Source: Polyangium spumosum (GTDB lineage: Bacteria; Myxococcota_A; Polyangia; Polyangiales; Polyangiaceae). From it: a stretch of DNA of 64,000 bases. The notes beneath the pieces are model-generated. The model saw nothing but the letters and a program-made list of their open reading frames with translations, did not search any database and was not told the DNA's origin. Every line of letters starts with the position of its first letter. Position 1 is the stretch's first letter. Positions 9,248 to 18,840 of this stretch are shown here, in pieces. The position numbers and the translations under genes are program-made. The stretch is taken from contig NZ_WJIE01000005.1 of NCBI RefSeq assembly GCF_009649845.1, forward strand, positions 62,001 through 126,000, given 5' to 3'.

Positions 9248-10529
9248 GACGATCAAGGTCGATTACCTCGCGCGCGTCGAGGGCGAGGGCGCGCTGACGA
9301 TCCGGTTCAAGGGCGACAAACCCTCCGCGGTCGAGCTCCGCATCTTCGAGCCGCCGCGGTTCTTCGAGGCCTTCCTGCGCGGCAGGGCGCACCTCGAGGT
9401 CCCCGACATCGTCGCGCGGATCTGCGGGATCTGCCCTGTCGCCTACCAGATGAGCGCCTGCCACGCGATCGAGGACGCGCTCGGGATCCATCCGGGCGGC
9501 GCGATCCGCGCGCTGCGGCGCCTGCTTTATTGCGGCGAGTGGATCGAGAGCCACGGGCTGCACGTCTTCATGCTGCACGCCCCCGATTTCCTGGGGTACG
9601 AGGACGCGATCGCGATGGCGAAGAACCACCGCGAATGGGTCGCGCGTGGCCTCGGCATCAAGAAGGCGGGCAACGCGATCGTGACGGCCCTCGGCGGCCG
9701 GGAGATCCACCCGATCAACGTGAAGATCGGCGGGTTTTACCGCGCGCCGACGGTCGCCGAGCTCGCGGCGCTCCTGCCCGACCTCTCGCGCGCCCTCGAA
9801 GACGCCGAGATGTGCCTCGAATGGATGGCGAAATTCGACTTCCCCGCATTCGAGCGTGATTACGAGTACGTCGCGCTGCGCCACCCGGACGAGTACCCGT
9901 TCTCCGAGGGACGCATCGTGTCGAGCAAGGGAATCGACATCGACGCGCGCGACTACGAGGCGCACTTCGCCGAGGAGCACGTGCCGCACTCGACCGCGCT
10001 GCACGCGGTCGTGCTCGGCCGCGGCGATTACCAGTGTGGCCCCCTCGCCCGCTTCAACCTGAATTTCGATCACCTCGGCGAGCGGGCTCGCGCCGCCGCG
10101 GAGCGGATCCATTTCGTGCCGCCCTGCAACAACCCGTACAAGAGCTTGCTCGCGCGCGGGGTCGAGCTCATCCAGGCCCTCGACGAGGCGATCCGCATCA
10201 TCGAATCGTACACGCCGCCCGAGGCCCCCGCGATCACGGCGGCGCCGCGCCGGGCCACGGGGTATGGTTGTACGGAGGCGCCGCGCGGCATGCTCTGGCA
10301 CAAATACACGATGGACGAGGCCGGGCTCGTCGAGGACGCCCGCATCGTGCCGCCCACCTCGCAAAATCAGAAATGCATCGAGCGGGACCTCTGGCAGCTC
10401 GCCCCGGCGCTCGCCGCGATGCCCCACGCGGCGGCCACGCGGCGCGCCGAGCAGGCCGTGCGGAATTTCGATCCGTGTATCTCCTGCTCGACCCATTTTT
10501 TGCGGCTCTCCATCGAACGGGAGGATTGA
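9240..10529 (+). CDS. hyhL: NiFe hydrogenase large (alpha) catalytic subunit
   Basis: The 429-residue protein carries both NiFe active-site motifs: L1 RICGICP with C62 and C65, and L2 DPCISCSTH with C413, C416 and H419. After H419 there is a 10-residue tail ([10 protein letters not shown]). In known enzymes such a tail is removed by an endopeptidase once nickel is inserted, and that protease is the next gene. Short length, lack of export signal and partner subunits match group 3b (NADP-linked, cytosolic, bidirectional) hydrogenases. GTG 9240 overlaps the small-subunit stop by 8 bases. Confidence 0.95.
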   Translation: MARTIKVDYLARVEGEGALTIRFKGDKPSAVELRIFEPPRFFEAFLRGRAHLEVPDIVARICGICPVAYQMSACHAIEDALGIHPGGAIRALRRLLYCGEWIESHGLHVFMLHAPDFLGYEDAIAMAKNHREWVARGLGIKKAGNAIVTALGGREIHPINVKIGGFYRAPTVAELAALLPDLSRALEDAEMCLEWMAKFDFPAFERDYEYVALRHPDEYPFSEGRIVSSKGIDIDARDYEAHFAEEHVPHSTALHAVVLGRGDYQCGPLARFNLNFDHLGERARAAAERIHFVPPCNNPYKSLLARGVELIQALDEAIRIIESYTPPEAPAITAAPRRATGYGCTEAPRGMLWHKYTMDEAGLVEDARIVPPTSQNQKCIERDLWQLAPALAAMPHAAATRRAEQAVRNFDPCISCSTHFLRLSIERED

Positions 10530-10530
10530 C

Positions 10531-10992
10531 GTGGTCGTCCGCGTCATCGGTATCGGTCAGCGCGCGGCCGGCGACGACGGCCTCGGCCCGGCCGTGGTCG
10601 ACGCGCTCCGGAGCGAGGGCGCCCTCGAGGGCGTCGACCTCTGCGAGGTGAACGAGCCCTCGGCGCTCCTGCCGCTCCTCTCAGGCGCGCGGCGCGTCAT
10701 CCTCGTGGACGCGGCGCTCGGCGGCGGCGAGCCCGGCGCCGTGCACGTGCTCGCCCCGGAGGCGCTCCTGGGCGGGGAAATCGCGCCCATCTCGACGCAT
10801 GGTATCTCTGTCGGACAGGCCCTCGGGCTCGCGCGCGCGCTCGAACCGGAGGTGGTTTGTCAGGACATTCAAATCGTCGCCGTCTCCGTCGAGCGACCGG
10901 CCTGCCTCGCGTATGGCCTGTCGCCCGAGGCGCTCGCCGCCGTCCCGCGCGCGGCCCGGGCGGTGCGAGACCTCGTCGCGGGGGTGAGGTAG
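10531..10992 (+). CDS. Hydrogenase maturation endopeptidase (HycI/HoxW family)
   Basis: The 153-residue protein has the family fingerprint GIGQRAAGDDGLGPAVVD near the N-terminus, a second acidic position in RVILVDAALGG and a His in STHGIS. These correspond to the Asp/Asp/His nickel ligands of known hydrogenase proteases. It should cleave the C-terminal tail of the large subunit encoded immediately upstream. GTG 10531 lies one base after the large-subunit stop and is preceded by GGGAGG; the in-frame sequence further upstream lies inside the large-subunit gene and is not coding in this frame. Confidence 0.9.
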   Translation: MVVRVIGIGQRAAGDDGLGPAVVDALRSEGALEGVDLCEVNEPSALLPLLSGARRVILVDAALGGGEPGAVHVLAPEALLGGEIAPISTHGISVGQALGLARALEPEVVCQDIQIVAVSVERPACLAYGLSPEALAAVPRAARAVRDLVAGVR

Positions 10993-10998
10993 ACGAAG

Positions 10999-11340
10999 AT
11001 GCACGAATCGTCGCTGGGCAAGGAGGTCCTCCGTCTGGTGCTCGCGCGCGCCGACGAGGAGGGGGCCGCGCGCGTGTGCGCCGTCCGCGGCTGGATCGCC
11101 GAGACGGAGCGCCTCGCGCCGGAGGCGATCGCGTTCCATTTCGAGGCCCACGCCCGCGGCACCAAGGCCGAGGGCGCGCGGCTCGACCTCGCGCTCCGCT
11201 GGGTCGAGGCCGAATGCAAAACTTGCCGGAGCCATTACCGGCCCGAGCACCACCTGCTCCTCTGCCCGGCGTGCGGCTCGACCGAGGGCACGGTCCTCGG
11301 CGAGACGGGCCTCGCCGTCGAGGCCATCGAGGTCGAGTAG
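10999..11340 (+). CDS. hypA: HypA, hydrogenase nickel-insertion metallochaperone
   Basis: The 113-residue protein begins MHESS, placing the essential nickel-binding His at position 2. It has the zinc site C73-x2-C76 and C89-x2-C92. Length and layout are those of HypA, which delivers Ni to the large-subunit precursor, normally together with the GTPase HypB. No hypB is present in this otherwise full maturation cluster. It lies 6 bases after the protease gene. Confidence 0.94.
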   Translation: MHESSLGKEVLRLVLARADEEGAARVCAVRGWIAETERLAPEAIAFHFEAHARGTKAEGARLDLALRWVEAECKTCRSHYRPEHHLLLCPACGSTEGTVLGETGLAVEAIEVE

Positions 11341-11348
11341 AGGGCGAA

Positions 11349-13643
11349 ATGGCGCGCGTGTCCTTGCACGTGGAAGGGGTCGTCCAGGGCGTGGGCTTCC
11401 GGCCCTTCGTGTATGGCAAGGCGCACGCGCTGGGTTTGTCCGGCTGGGTCAAGAATGGGCGCGGCGGCGTGGAGATCGAGGCCGAGGGTTCGCCCGAGGA
11501 GATCGAGGCGTTCGTCCGGGCGATCGAGGTCGACCTGCCGAGGCCGGGCGCCGTGACCCGGATCGAGCGCCGCGAGATCGACGCGCCCCCGAACGCGAAT
11601 GACGGGAAAAAAATTCCCGGCTTTCGGATCCTGCCGAGCGACGAGGGCGCGCGTCCGGCGCCGCTCTTGCCGGCCGATCTCGCCACCTGCGCCGATTGTT
11701 TGGCCGAGACCTTGGCCCCGCAGGGCCGGCGCAGCGGGTATCCCTTCACCACGTGCGCCCGCTGCGGGCCTCGTTATTCGATCATCACCTCCCTGCCCTA
11801 CGATCGCGACCGCACCTCCATGCGGTCCTTTCCGCTCTGCGAGGATTGCCGCCGCGAATACGAGGACCCGCGTGATCGCCGCTTCCACGCCGAGACGATC
11901 GCCTGCCCGCGCTGCGGCCCGCGCCTCTCCTTGCTGTCGCCCGCGGGGCGCGCGATCGAGGAGGGCGAGCGAGCGCTCGAAGCGGCCGCCTCGGCCCTCC
12001 GCGAAGGCCATATCATCGCGCTACGCGGCGTGGGCGGATTCCAGCTCCTCGTGGACGCGACGAACCCGGGCGCGGTCGAGGCGCTCCGAGAGCGCAAACG
12101 ACGCGACGAAAAGCCGTTCGCCGTGCTCTTCGCCGACGTGCGCGCCGCCTCGGCGGCCGCCGTGCTCTCCGAGGAGGAAATACGCGCCCTTTCGGGACCG
12201 GAGGCGCCCATCGTGCTCGCGCGCCGCCGCGATTCGACGCCCCTCGCGCCCGAGGTCGCGCCGAAGAGCCCGCTCGTCGGCGCCATGCTGCCGGCCTCCC
12301 CGCTGCATCGATTGCTCGCCGAGGCCGCGGGCCGCCCGCTCGTCTGCACGAGCGGCAATCTCTCCGGGGAGCCGCTCGCCGTGGACGTGCCCGAGGCCCT
12401 CGCGCGCCTCGCGGGGATCGCCGACGTATTCCTCGTCCACGACCGACCCATCACGCGGGCCGTCGACGACGCCGTGGTGCGCGCGGGGCCGGATGGCATC
12501 GGGGTGCTCCGGCGCGCGCGCGGCTTCGCGCCGCTCTCCGTGGCACATTGGCCCGCGGACGAACCCATTCTCGGCCTGGGCGCGCACCTCAAGAGCACGA
12601 TCACGATCGCCGTGGGCGGCGAGCTCGTCACGAGCCAGCACCTCGGCGACCTCGACGGGCCCGCCGCCGTGGACCTGCTCGAACGCACGGCGCGCGACAT
12701 GGTGCGTTTTTTCGATATTCGCCCCGCCGCCCTCGCCTGCGACCTGCACCCCGATTACGCGTCGAGCCGCCTCGCGGAGCGGCTCGCGGAGGAATGGGGC
12801 GCAAAGCTCGTCCGCGTGCAGCACCACCATGCGCACGTCGCCGCCGTGATGGCCGAGCACGGCCTCGAAGGCGAAGTGCTCGGCCTCGCCTGGGATGGCA
12901 CGGGCCTCGGGACGGACGGGTTCTCGTGGGGCGGCGAGGCGATCGTCGCGAGCGCCGCCCATTTCCGCCGCGTCGCGCACCTCGCGCCCTTCCGGCTCCC
13001 CGGCGGCGATCGAGCCTCGCGCGAGCCACGCCGGAGCGCGCTCGGCCTGCTCCACGCCACGCTCGGCCCGGAGGCGCTCGCCCGGGCGCGCGGGCTCGGG
13101 GAGGAGCGGGCGCTCTCCGCGCTGCTCGCCGCCATGAACCAGGGTTTTTCCGCGCCCATTTCGACCAGCGTGGGCAGGCTCTTCGACGCGGTCGCGGCGC
13201 TCGTCGGCCTGCGGGAGACGTGCTCGTTCGAGGGCCAGGCGGCCATGGAGCTCGAATGGTTTGCCTCGACGCACCCCGAACCGCGCCCTCTGCCTTATCC
13301 CCTCCCCCTCTCGGACGGCGCGCCCGCCGTCGCGGATACGGCGCCGCTCGTGCGCGCCTTGCTCGCCGATCGGGACGCCGGCCGGCCCGTCGCCGAGATG
13401 GCCGCGCAGTTCCACGCGAGCCTCGTCGAGCTCGGGCTGCGTATCGCCGAGCGGGTGAACCTCCCGCGTGTCGTGCTCGCGGGTGGCTGCTTTCAGAATG
13501 ATCTGCTCACCCGCGCGCTCACCTCGCGCCTGCGCGCGGCGGGGTTCGACGTGCGCCTCGGGGCGCGCGTCCCCACGAACGACGGCGGCATTTCGGTGGG
13601 CCAGGCGGCGATCGCCGCGCGTGTATGTACAGGAGGCCGGTGA
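11349..13643 (+). CDS. hypF: HypF, carbamoyltransferase for hydrogenase CN ligand synthesis
   Basis: The 764-residue protein has the full HypF order: an acylphosphatase domain (VEGVVQGVGFRPFVY near the start), paired zinc-finger segments (CADCLAE, CARCGPRYS, CEDCRREY, CPRCGPRL), a Sua5/YrdC-like domain (KRRDEKPFAVLF; STSVGRLFDA lies later) and a C-terminal Kae1-like domain with HHHAHVAAVMAEHGL and LAGGCFQND. It makes the carbamoyl-adenylate used to build the thiocarboxamide on HypE. ATG 11349 follows the hypA stop by 8 bases; the long in-frame extension upstream runs through hypA and is rejected. Its stop overlaps hypC (TGATG). Confidence 0.95.
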   Translation: MARVSLHVEGVVQGVGFRPFVYGKAHALGLSGWVKNGRGGVEIEAEGSPEEIEAFVRAIEVDLPRPGAVTRIERREIDAPPNANDGKKIPGFRILPSDEGARPAPLLPADLATCADCLAETLAPQGRRSGYPFTTCARCGPRYSIITSLPYDRDRTSMRSFPLCEDCRREYEDPRDRRFHAETIACPRCGPRLSLLSPAGRAIEEGERALEAAASALREGHIIALRGVGGFQLLVDATNPGAVEALRERKRRDEKPFAVLFADVRAASAAAVLSEEEIRALSGPEAPIVLARRRDSTPLAPEVAPKSPLVGAMLPASPLHRLLAEAAGRPLVCTSGNLSGEPLAVDVPEALARLAGIADVFLVHDRPITRAVDDAVVRAGPDGIGVLRRARGFAPLSVAHWPADEPILGLGAHLKSTITIAVGGELVTSQHLGDLDGPAAVDLLERTARDMVRFFDIRPAALACDLHPDYASSRLAERLAEEWGAKLVRVQHHHAHVAAVMAEHGLEGEVLGLAWDGTGLGTDGFSWGGEAIVASAAHFRRVAHLAPFRLPGGDRASREPRRSALGLLHATLGPEALARARGLGEERALSALLAAMNQGFSAPISTSVGRLFDAVAALVGLRETCSFEGQAAMELEWFASTHPEPRPLPYPLPLSDGAPAVADTAPLVRALLADRDAGRPVAEMAAQFHASLVELGLRIAERVNLPRVVLAGGCFQNDLLTRALTSRLRAAGFDVRLGARVPTNDGGISVGQAAIAARVCTGGR

Positions 13644-13903
13644 TGTGTCTCGGGGTGCCCGGGAGGATCCTCGACGTGCGGGAGGGTGACCTCCGTCATG
13701 GTCACGTCGCGTTCGGCGGCGTGGTGCGGGACGTGTGCCTCGAATACGTGCCCGAGGCGCGCGAGGGAGATTGGGTGATCGTGCACGTGGGGTTCGCCAT
13801 TTCGCGCATCGACGAGGCCGAGGCGGCCCGCGTCTTCTCCTACCTGGAGGAGATCGGCGACCTCGGCGAGCTCGGGCGTCCGCCGGACGGAGGGGACCGA
13901 TGA
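13643..13903 (+). CDS. hypC: HypC, hydrogenase iron-centre assembly chaperone
   Basis: The 86-residue protein starts [10 protein letters not shown], giving the essential N-terminal Cys2 of HypC/HupF that binds iron and HypD. The ATG at 13643 overlaps the hypF stop and has an AGGAGG site upstream; a slightly longer in-frame start would bury the Cys and is rejected. HypC shuttles the Fe(CN)2CO unit with HypD to the large subunit. The last codon overlaps the hypD ATG (ATGA). Confidence 0.95.
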   Translation: MCLGVPGRILDVREGDLRHGHVAFGGVVRDVCLEYVPEAREGDWVIVHVGFAISRIDEAEAARVFSYLEEIGDLGELGRPPDGGDR

Positions 13904-14991
13904 AATACGTGGACGAATACCGCGACGCCGACCTCTGCCGCCGGTACGCCGCGGCCATCGCCGCGAAGGTGACGCGGCCGTGGCGGATCATGGAGGTCTG
14001 CGGCGGCCAGACGCATTCGATCGTGCGTTACGGGATCGACGCGCTCCTCCCGCCCGGGCTCGAGCTCCTGCACGGACCGGGCTGCCCGGTCTGCGTGACG
14101 CCGCTCGAGATGATCGACCGCGCGATCACGATCGCGGCGAAGCCGGGCGTGATCTTCTGCTCGTTCGGCGACATGCTCCGCGTGCCGGGGACACGCACGG
14201 ACCTCTTCGGCGCGAAGAGCGAGGGCGCCGACGTGCGTATCGTGTATTCTCCGCTCGACGCGCTCTCGATGGCCACGAAAAACCCGGACCGCGAGGTCGT
14301 GTTCTTCGGCGTCGGCTTCGAGACCACGGCGCCCGCGAATGCCATGGCGGTCCGCGAGGCGCGGCGACTCGGGGTCCCCAATTTCTCGATGCTCGTCTCG
14401 CACGTGCTCGTGCCCCCGGCGCTCGGGGCGATCCTCTCCTCGCCGGATTGCCGCGTGCATGGCTTCCTCGCGGCGGGCCACGTGTGCACCGTGATGGGCA
14501 TGGACGAATACCACCCGATCGCCGCCCGCTCCCGCGTGCCCATCGTCGTCACGGGGTTCGAGCCGGCGGACATCCTGCAAGGCATTCACATGTGCGTGGC
14601 GCAGCTCGAAGAAGGCCGCGCGGAGGTGGAGAACCAGTACGCGCGCTCGGCGCGCCCCGAGGGCAATCGAGAGGCTCTGCGCGTCGTCGAGGAGGTGTTC
14701 GAGGTGGTGCCGCGGAAATGGCGCGGGATCGGATCGATCCCCGCGAGTGGCCTCGGGCTCCGGGCCGCGTATGCGGCGCACGACGCGGAGCGGCGCTTCG
14801 ACGTGGGGGCCCTCTCGGCCGAGGAGCCGGCCGAATGCATCAGCGGCCTCGTGCTGCAAGGGATCAAAAAACCCTCGGCTTGCCCCGCGTTCGGGACGCG
14901 TTGCACGCCCGAGACGCCGCTCGGCGCGCCGATGGTCTCCACCGAGGGCGCCTGCGCGGCCTACTATCGTTATCGGAGGGCAGGCTCTTGA
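13900..14991 (+). CDS. hypD: HypD, Fe(CN)2CO assembly scaffold
   Basis: The 363-residue protein carries HypD signatures: [10 protein letters not shown] with C34, [11 protein letters not shown] with C62 and C65, [14 protein letters not shown], and a Cys-containing C-terminal region ([19 protein letters not shown]) for the 4Fe-4S cluster. HypD binds HypC and receives cyanide from HypE. ATG 13900 overlaps the hypC stop by four bases. The 3' end overlaps the hypE TTG start, keeping the operon coupled. Confidence 0.95.
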   Translation: MKYVDEYRDADLCRRYAAAIAAKVTRPWRIMEVCGGQTHSIVRYGIDALLPPGLELLHGPGCPVCVTPLEMIDRAITIAAKPGVIFCSFGDMLRVPGTRTDLFGAKSEGADVRIVYSPLDALSMATKNPDREVVFFGVGFETTAPANAMAVREARRLGVPNFSMLVSHVLVPPALGAILSSPDCRVHGFLAAGHVCTVMGMDEYHPIAARSRVPIVVTGFEPADILQGIHMCVAQLEEGRAEVENQYARSARPEGNREALRVVEEVFEVVPRKWRGIGSIPASGLGLRAAYAAHDAERRFDVGALSAEEPAECISGLVLQGIKKPSACPAFGTRCTPETPLGAPMVSTEGACAAYYRYRRAGS

Positions 14992-16049
14992 GCGGGCGCG
15001 GCTTCGATCTCGCCTGCCCCGCGCCGCTCCGGCACAGGACCGTGCAGCTCGCGCACGGCGGCGGCGGCCGTTTGTCGCGCGACCTCGTCGAGCAGGTCTT
15101 CATGCCCGCGTTCGGCGGCGCCGCGCTCTCCTCGCGGCACGACGGCGCCGTCGTCGAGGTCCCCGCGGGGCGCATCGCGATGACCACGGACGGCTACGTG
15201 GTAAAGCCGCTGTTTTTCCCGGGCGGAGACATCGGCAAGCTCGCCGTTTGTGGCACGATCAACGACCTCGCCATGACCGGCGCCGCGCCGCGCTGGCTCG
15301 CGGTCGCCTTCGTGCTCGAGGAGGGTTTGCCCATGGAGGACCTCGTCCGCGTGGTCCATTCGATGCGCGACGTGGCCCGCGCCTCGGGGGTCGAGATCGT
15401 CACGGGTGATACGAAGGTCGTCGATCGCGGCAAGGGCGACGGGATGTTCATCACGACGACCGGCGTGGGCGTCGTGCCCGCGGGAATCGTGATCGAGCCC
15501 CGCCGGGTGCGTCCGGGCGACGCCGTCCTCGTGAGCGGCGACCTCGGGCGGCATGGCATGGCCGTGCTCTCGATGCGCGAGGGGCTCACGCTCACGGGCG
15601 CGCTCGAGAGTGATTGCGCGCCGCTCGACGGGCTCGTGTCCGCGCTCCTCGCCGCGGGCGTCGTACCCCATTGCCTCCGTGACCCCACGCGGGGTGGCCT
15701 CGCCGCGGCGCTCGGCGAGATCGCCATGGATGGGGGCGTGGACATCGAAATCGACGAATCCGCGGTGCCCGTGAGCGAGGCCGTCGCGGGCGCGTGTGAG
15801 CTCTTCGGGCTCGATCCGCTCTACGTCGCCTGCGAGGGCCGGCTCGTCGCCATCGTGCCGGCGGAGCAGGCGACGCGGGCCCTCGAGGTGATGCGGGCGC
15901 ATGCGGCGGCGCCCGCGCCGGCGCGTATCGGCGAGGTCCTCGGACCTCCCGATGCCTCCCGGCGCGGCCGCGTCACGCTCCGGAGCCGCGTCGGCACGAG
16001 CCGATTGCTCGACATCCCCGCGGGCGAGCAGCTCCCGAGGATTTGCTGA
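14988..16049 (+). CDS. hypE: HypE, hydrogenase cyanide-ligand synthesis (ATP-dependent dehydratase)
   Basis: The 353-residue protein is a PurM-like ATPase with the HypE pattern: [18 protein letters not shown] near the start, [10 protein letters not shown], the glycine-rich [18 protein letters not shown], and the hallmark C-terminal PRIC ending in the Cys that carries the carbamoyl/CN group. Start TTG 14988 overlaps the hypD stop (TTGA) and has GGAGGG upstream; no ATG lies nearby. It ends 3 bases before the stop of the convergent GST gene. Confidence 0.94.
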   Translation: MSGRGFDLACPAPLRHRTVQLAHGGGGRLSRDLVEQVFMPAFGGAALSSRHDGAVVEVPAGRIAMTTDGYVVKPLFFPGGDIGKLAVCGTINDLAMTGAAPRWLAVAFVLEEGLPMEDLVRVVHSMRDVARASGVEIVTGDTKVVDRGKGDGMFITTTGVGVVPAGIVIEPRRVRPGDAVLVSGDLGRHGMAVLSMREGLTLTGALESDCAPLDGLVSALLAAGVVPHCLRDPTRGGLAAALGEIAMDGGVDIEIDESAVPVSEAVAGACELFGLDPLYVACEGRLVAIVPAEQATRALEVMRAHAAAPAPARIGEVLGPPDASRRGRVTLRSRVGTSRLLDIPAGEQLPRIC

Positions 16050-16052
16050 GCG

Positions 16053-16694
16053 TCACCCCTTCCAGTGCGGAGGGATCGTCTTCGCGTAATACGGCAATGC
16101 CTCCACGCGCTTCATCCACGCGGCGAGGCGCGCGGGCCACGCGGCGCCGAGCCCGTGCGCGGGCATGCGGTCGTCGACGCGGCCGATGGCGCGCACGTGC
16201 GGGTAGACCGCGAAATCGGCGAGCGAGAGCGCGCCGCAGAGCCAATCCCCCGAGAGCCGCGCGTCCCAGCGCGCGAGCTCCTCGACGACCGCCGCGCGGG
16301 CCTCGGCGATCTTGGTCTCGTCGCGCTCCTCGGGTTTGCGGTAGAGCGTCTCCTGGAACAGGCGCCTCTGCACCGGGGCGATGTAGCCGTCGGCCTCGGC
16401 GGCCAGCATTCGCACCTGCGCGCGCGCCGCGATGTCACGCGGGAGGAGCGCGGGATCGGGGAATCGCTCCTCGAGGTACTCGACGATCGCGTTCGACTCG
16501 GCGATGGCGACGCCGTCGTGGACGAGGACGGGCACCTTTCCGCGCGGGTTCACCGCGAGAAACTCGGGCGTCTGCGTCTCCCCGCGGTCGAAGGAGAGCA
16601 TCTTCCACTCGTAATCGAGCTTCTTGTGCTCGAGGGCGAACCACACCTTCCAGGCGTACGGCGAGCCGGAGCCGTAATAAAACGTGAGCGACAT
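16053..16694 (-). CDS. Glutathione S-transferase family protein
   Basis: The 213-residue protein has an N-terminal thioredoxin-like domain (FYYGSGSPYAWKVWFALE; NPRGKVPVLVHDG; ESNAIVEYLEERFP) and an all-helical C-terminal domain with LSLADFAVYPHVRAI. The start at 16694 is chosen because AGGAGG precedes it and the protein then begins directly with the thioredoxin fold. The catalytic residue is probably one of the Ser/Tyr residues in the first loop; the substrate is unknown. Convergent with hypE, with no room for a separate terminator. Confidence 0.88.
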   Translation of the reverse strand: MSLTFYYGSGSPYAWKVWFALEHKKLDYEWKMLSFDRGETQTPEFLAVNPRGKVPVLVHDGVAIAESNAIVEYLEERFPDPALLPRDIAARAQVRMLAAEADGYIAPVQRRLFQETLYRKPEERDETKIAEARAAVVEELARWDARLSGDWLCGALSLADFAVYPHVRAIGRVDDRMPAHGLGAAWPARLAAWMKRVEALPYYAKTIPPHWKG

Positions 16695-16835
16695 CGAGAA
16701 TGAGCCTCCTTCAGCCAGACGCGGCCGGGGCGGCAGTAAAACCACTCGCCGCGGCCGGGTCAACCGTCGCCGAACCTCGCAGCAACGTTTCGCCCGTGTG
16801 GTTTACTACAAATTCCCGCCTCGCGCCGGGCCACC

Positions 16836-17516
16836 CTATGCCGCGCGCAGCTTGGCTCCGATCGTGATCGCGTGGTCGAGATCGTCGGCGAGCTCCTCGG
16901 CGGTCGGGTAAATCGCCGCCGCGCCCGCCTGCTCCAGCAATCCTCGCTCGATCCCGCCCGTGAGCACGCACAAGCAAGGCAGGCCGAGCTGGGTCGCGGC
17001 GACGATGTCGTAGACCGTATCGCCCACGACGAACGCGGCGCTCGGCCGCCCGAGCGCTTCGAGCGCCACCGCGAAGATATCGGGCGCGGGCTTCGTCGTG
17101 CTGACGTCCTCTTGCGTGATGATCGCGTCGACCTCCTGTTTTGCCGGGCCGAGCTTGGCGAGGAGCCGATCGAGCTCCTCGCGCCGCGCCGAGCTCGCCA
17201 GCGCGATACGCGCCCCTCGATCCCGCAGCGCCCCGAGGAGCCGCGCCGCGCCCGGCAGCGCGCGCGCGTGTTCGAGGAGGTTCGTCTCGACGTACTCCTC
17301 CGCGTGATAAGCCCGCGCCTGCTCGGCGAGGGCCTCGTCCACCTCGCCCAGGATCGCCGGCACCAGCCGATCTCCGCCCATTCCGATCGCGTGCACGATC
17401 CGGTTCACCTCGATCTGGCTCCCGAGCCGCTCGAACGCGCGCCGCCAGGCGAGCACGTGCAGGAGGTTCGTGTCGAGCAGCGTCCCGTCCACGTCGATGA
17501 GTGCCGCAATGTTCAT
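16836..17516 (-). CDS. HAD-superfamily phosphatase (phosphoglycolate-phosphatase-like)
   Basis: The 226-residue protein has HAD motif I DVDGTLLD (D8, D10), motif II ASSARRE, the motif III Lys in TTKPAPDIF, and motif IV VGDTVYDIVAA. An alpha-helical cap sits after motif I. This is the Gph/beta-phosphoglucomutase-like subfamily; the substrate cannot be inferred. Start at 17516 is supported by GGAGGAGAGG. It lies 32 bp downstream of the small acidic protein gene on the same strand. Confidence 0.88.
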   Translation of the reverse strand: MNIAALIDVDGTLLDTNLLHVLAWRRAFERLGSQIEVNRIVHAIGMGGDRLVPAILGEVDEALAEQARAYHAEEYVETNLLEHARALPGAARLLGALRDRGARIALASSARREELDRLLAKLGPAKQEVDAIITQEDVSTTKPAPDIFAVALEALGRPSAAFVVGDTVYDIVAATQLGLPCLCVLTGGIERGLLEQAGAAAIYPTAEELADDLDHAITIGAKLRAA

Positions 17517-17548
17517 CCTCTCCTCCACGCGCCGATCGCCTCGCCTTT

Positions 17549-17806
17549 TCAACCTCGCCCGCCCCGACCGCGTGAATGCTCGCGATCGAAGGGCACGCCG
17601 TGCCGCCATTGCTCGGCCGGCACGCGGACCTCGTTCTCGCGATCACTGACCACGCCCGTCGCCGGCATGTCGCCCTCGTGCCCGGTCCGTTGCACGTGCT
17701 CTTGCGCCAGACGCTCGCTCTCGATGGTCTCGAGGTCCTGCCGAACGGCCTGCTCGACGGCCCCTTCGCCCTTCGGCTCGCTCGGTCCCTGATTCTGGCC
17801 TGCCAT
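17549..17806 (-). CDS. Small acidic hydrophilic protein of unknown function (85 aa)
   Basis: The protein is 85 residues, charged and Gln/Glu-rich at the N-terminal half (MAGQNQGPSEPKGEGAVEQA), with a probable short helix around residues 18-40 and a basic Gly/Arg tail. No family is recognised and there is no signal peptide or membrane segment. Coding is supported by an exceptionally long ribosome-binding site (AGGAGGTGAT) four bases before the ATG, and by coupling to the upstream M74 gene, whose stop lies inside that site. The site is folded into a hairpin (see separate entry). Confidence 0.7.
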   Translation of the reverse strand: MAGQNQGPSEPKGEGAVEQAVRQDLETIESERLAQEHVQRTGHEGDMPATGVVSDRENEVRVPAEQWRHGVPFDREHSRGRGGRG

Positions 17807-17810
17807 GGGG

Positions 17811-17830
17811 ATCACCTCCTGTGAGGTGAT
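17811..17830 (-). promoter_or_regulatory. Hairpin sequestering the ribosome-binding site of the 85-aa gene
   Basis: ATCACCTC and GAGGTGAT form a perfect 8-bp inverted repeat around a 4-base loop. In the minus-strand mRNA the 3' arm is the ribosome-binding site itself, four bases before the ATG at 17806, and the upstream gene's UGA (17814-17812) lies in the same arm. Ribosomes finishing the M74 gene would open the stem, so translation of the small gene should depend on it. The structure is seen; the coupling is inferred. Confidence 0.6.
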
Positions 17831-18768
17831 CTCCTCGGACCGCCCCGCGGCCGCAGCAAGCGCAGCGAGGGCAAAACACCCGCAAGACGCTGCCCGAGCG
17901 CCACCGCCGCCGGGTCCTTGAACCGGACGTGGAAATGCGTCCGGTGTCCCCAGGCATGTCGAACGAGGGTGTCTCGCTTCGTGGGGCTCGGAAAAACCTC
18001 CTCCGAGGGCCGCTCCTCTTCGGGCAACGTGGCGATGTACGCCTGGAGCAGCCGCTGCACCGAGACGTCGATGAAGATCATCTCGACATTGCCGCCCTCG
18101 ATCAGCGCCCGGACGAGCGCCCAGGTGCGCGCCGCATCGAAATTGTGGGCCGTGGCGGCCTGGTACCAGATCGCCTGCGTGTTGTAATAATAACCGATAT
18201 CGGCGTCGAGGCCGGATTGGTGGCTGCGGTGGGGCTTGAGCCACCCGCCGCGCTCGCGGGCGATGTCACCCACGTACAGCCTGGGCGTGCCCGGGAAGCA
18301 GCGGCGCACCTCCCGCACGGCGCGCTCGATCGAGCGAATGACGCGCTCCGTGCCCCAGCCGTATCCCCCGGCGCGCAAGATCCCCTCGGATTCCTGGAGC
18401 TCCACGCCGCCGAAGAGCGAGCCTCGCGTGGGCGAGCCCAGCGACGCCGAGCCCAGCGCCTCGGGTCGTTCCTTGGCGAGGCGAGCGAGCTCCGCGGCCG
18501 GCGGTGGCTCGACCTCGCGCACCTCGATCGCGGGCTCGGGCGCGCAACGCGCAGGCGCGGGCGGCGCCTCCGGCGGGGGCGCGTCCGCGACGGCGGCGCT
18601 CGCGGGCGCGGCGGGGATCGCCGTCACGACCTCTGCGACGAGGCCGCTCCGCAGCGTGGAGACCCGAGGGATCGGCTCGCGCGCGCGCTGCAGGGCCACG
18701 CCGGCGATCGACGCCGCCGCGACGATCGCGGCGACGGATCCCAGGACACGCGGGGGCACGGACCTCAC
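17812..18768 (-). CDS. Penicillin-insensitive murein endopeptidase-like protein (MepA, M74)
   Basis: The 318-residue protein has an N-terminal hydrophobic segment (about residues 9-25) serving as signal/anchor, an Ala/Pro-rich linker to about residue 95, then an M74 LAS-type metallopeptidase domain. Zinc/catalytic positions are visible in [11 protein letters not shown] (H183, D190) and in [14 protein letters not shown] (H271, H275, H278, H280). MepA enzymes cleave D-Ala-mDAP cross-links in peptidoglycan, so periplasmic wall remodelling is expected. The 3' end of the gene runs into the ribosome-binding site of the next gene. Confidence 0.85.
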   Translation of the reverse strand: MRSVPPRVLGSVAAIVAAASIAGVALQRAREPIPRVSTLRSGLVAEVVTAIPAAPASAAVADAPPPEAPPAPARCAPEPAIEVREVEPPPAAELARLAKERPEALGSASLGSPTRGSLFGGVELQESEGILRAGGYGWGTERVIRSIERAVREVRRCFPGTPRLYVGDIARERGGWLKPHRSHQSGLDADIGYYYNTQAIWYQAATAHNFDAARTWALVRALIEGGNVEMIFIDVSVQRLLQAYIATLPEEERPSEEVFPSPTKRDTLVRHAWGHRTHFHVRFKDPAAVALGQRLAGVLPSLRLLRPRGGPRRSPHRR

Positions 18769-18840
18769 GCGCTCATTCTACGCCGAAGCGCGGAGTCGCG
18801 GGCGAACCATGTTCGTCGCTCCCGTGCTAGAGGTCCGATC

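Noticed and set aside
10857-11348. In-frame extension upstream of hypF of about 160 codons
   Set aside because: It runs through hypA and the protease gene in another frame. ATG 11349 starts directly at the acylphosphatase domain, which is the normal HypF N-terminus.
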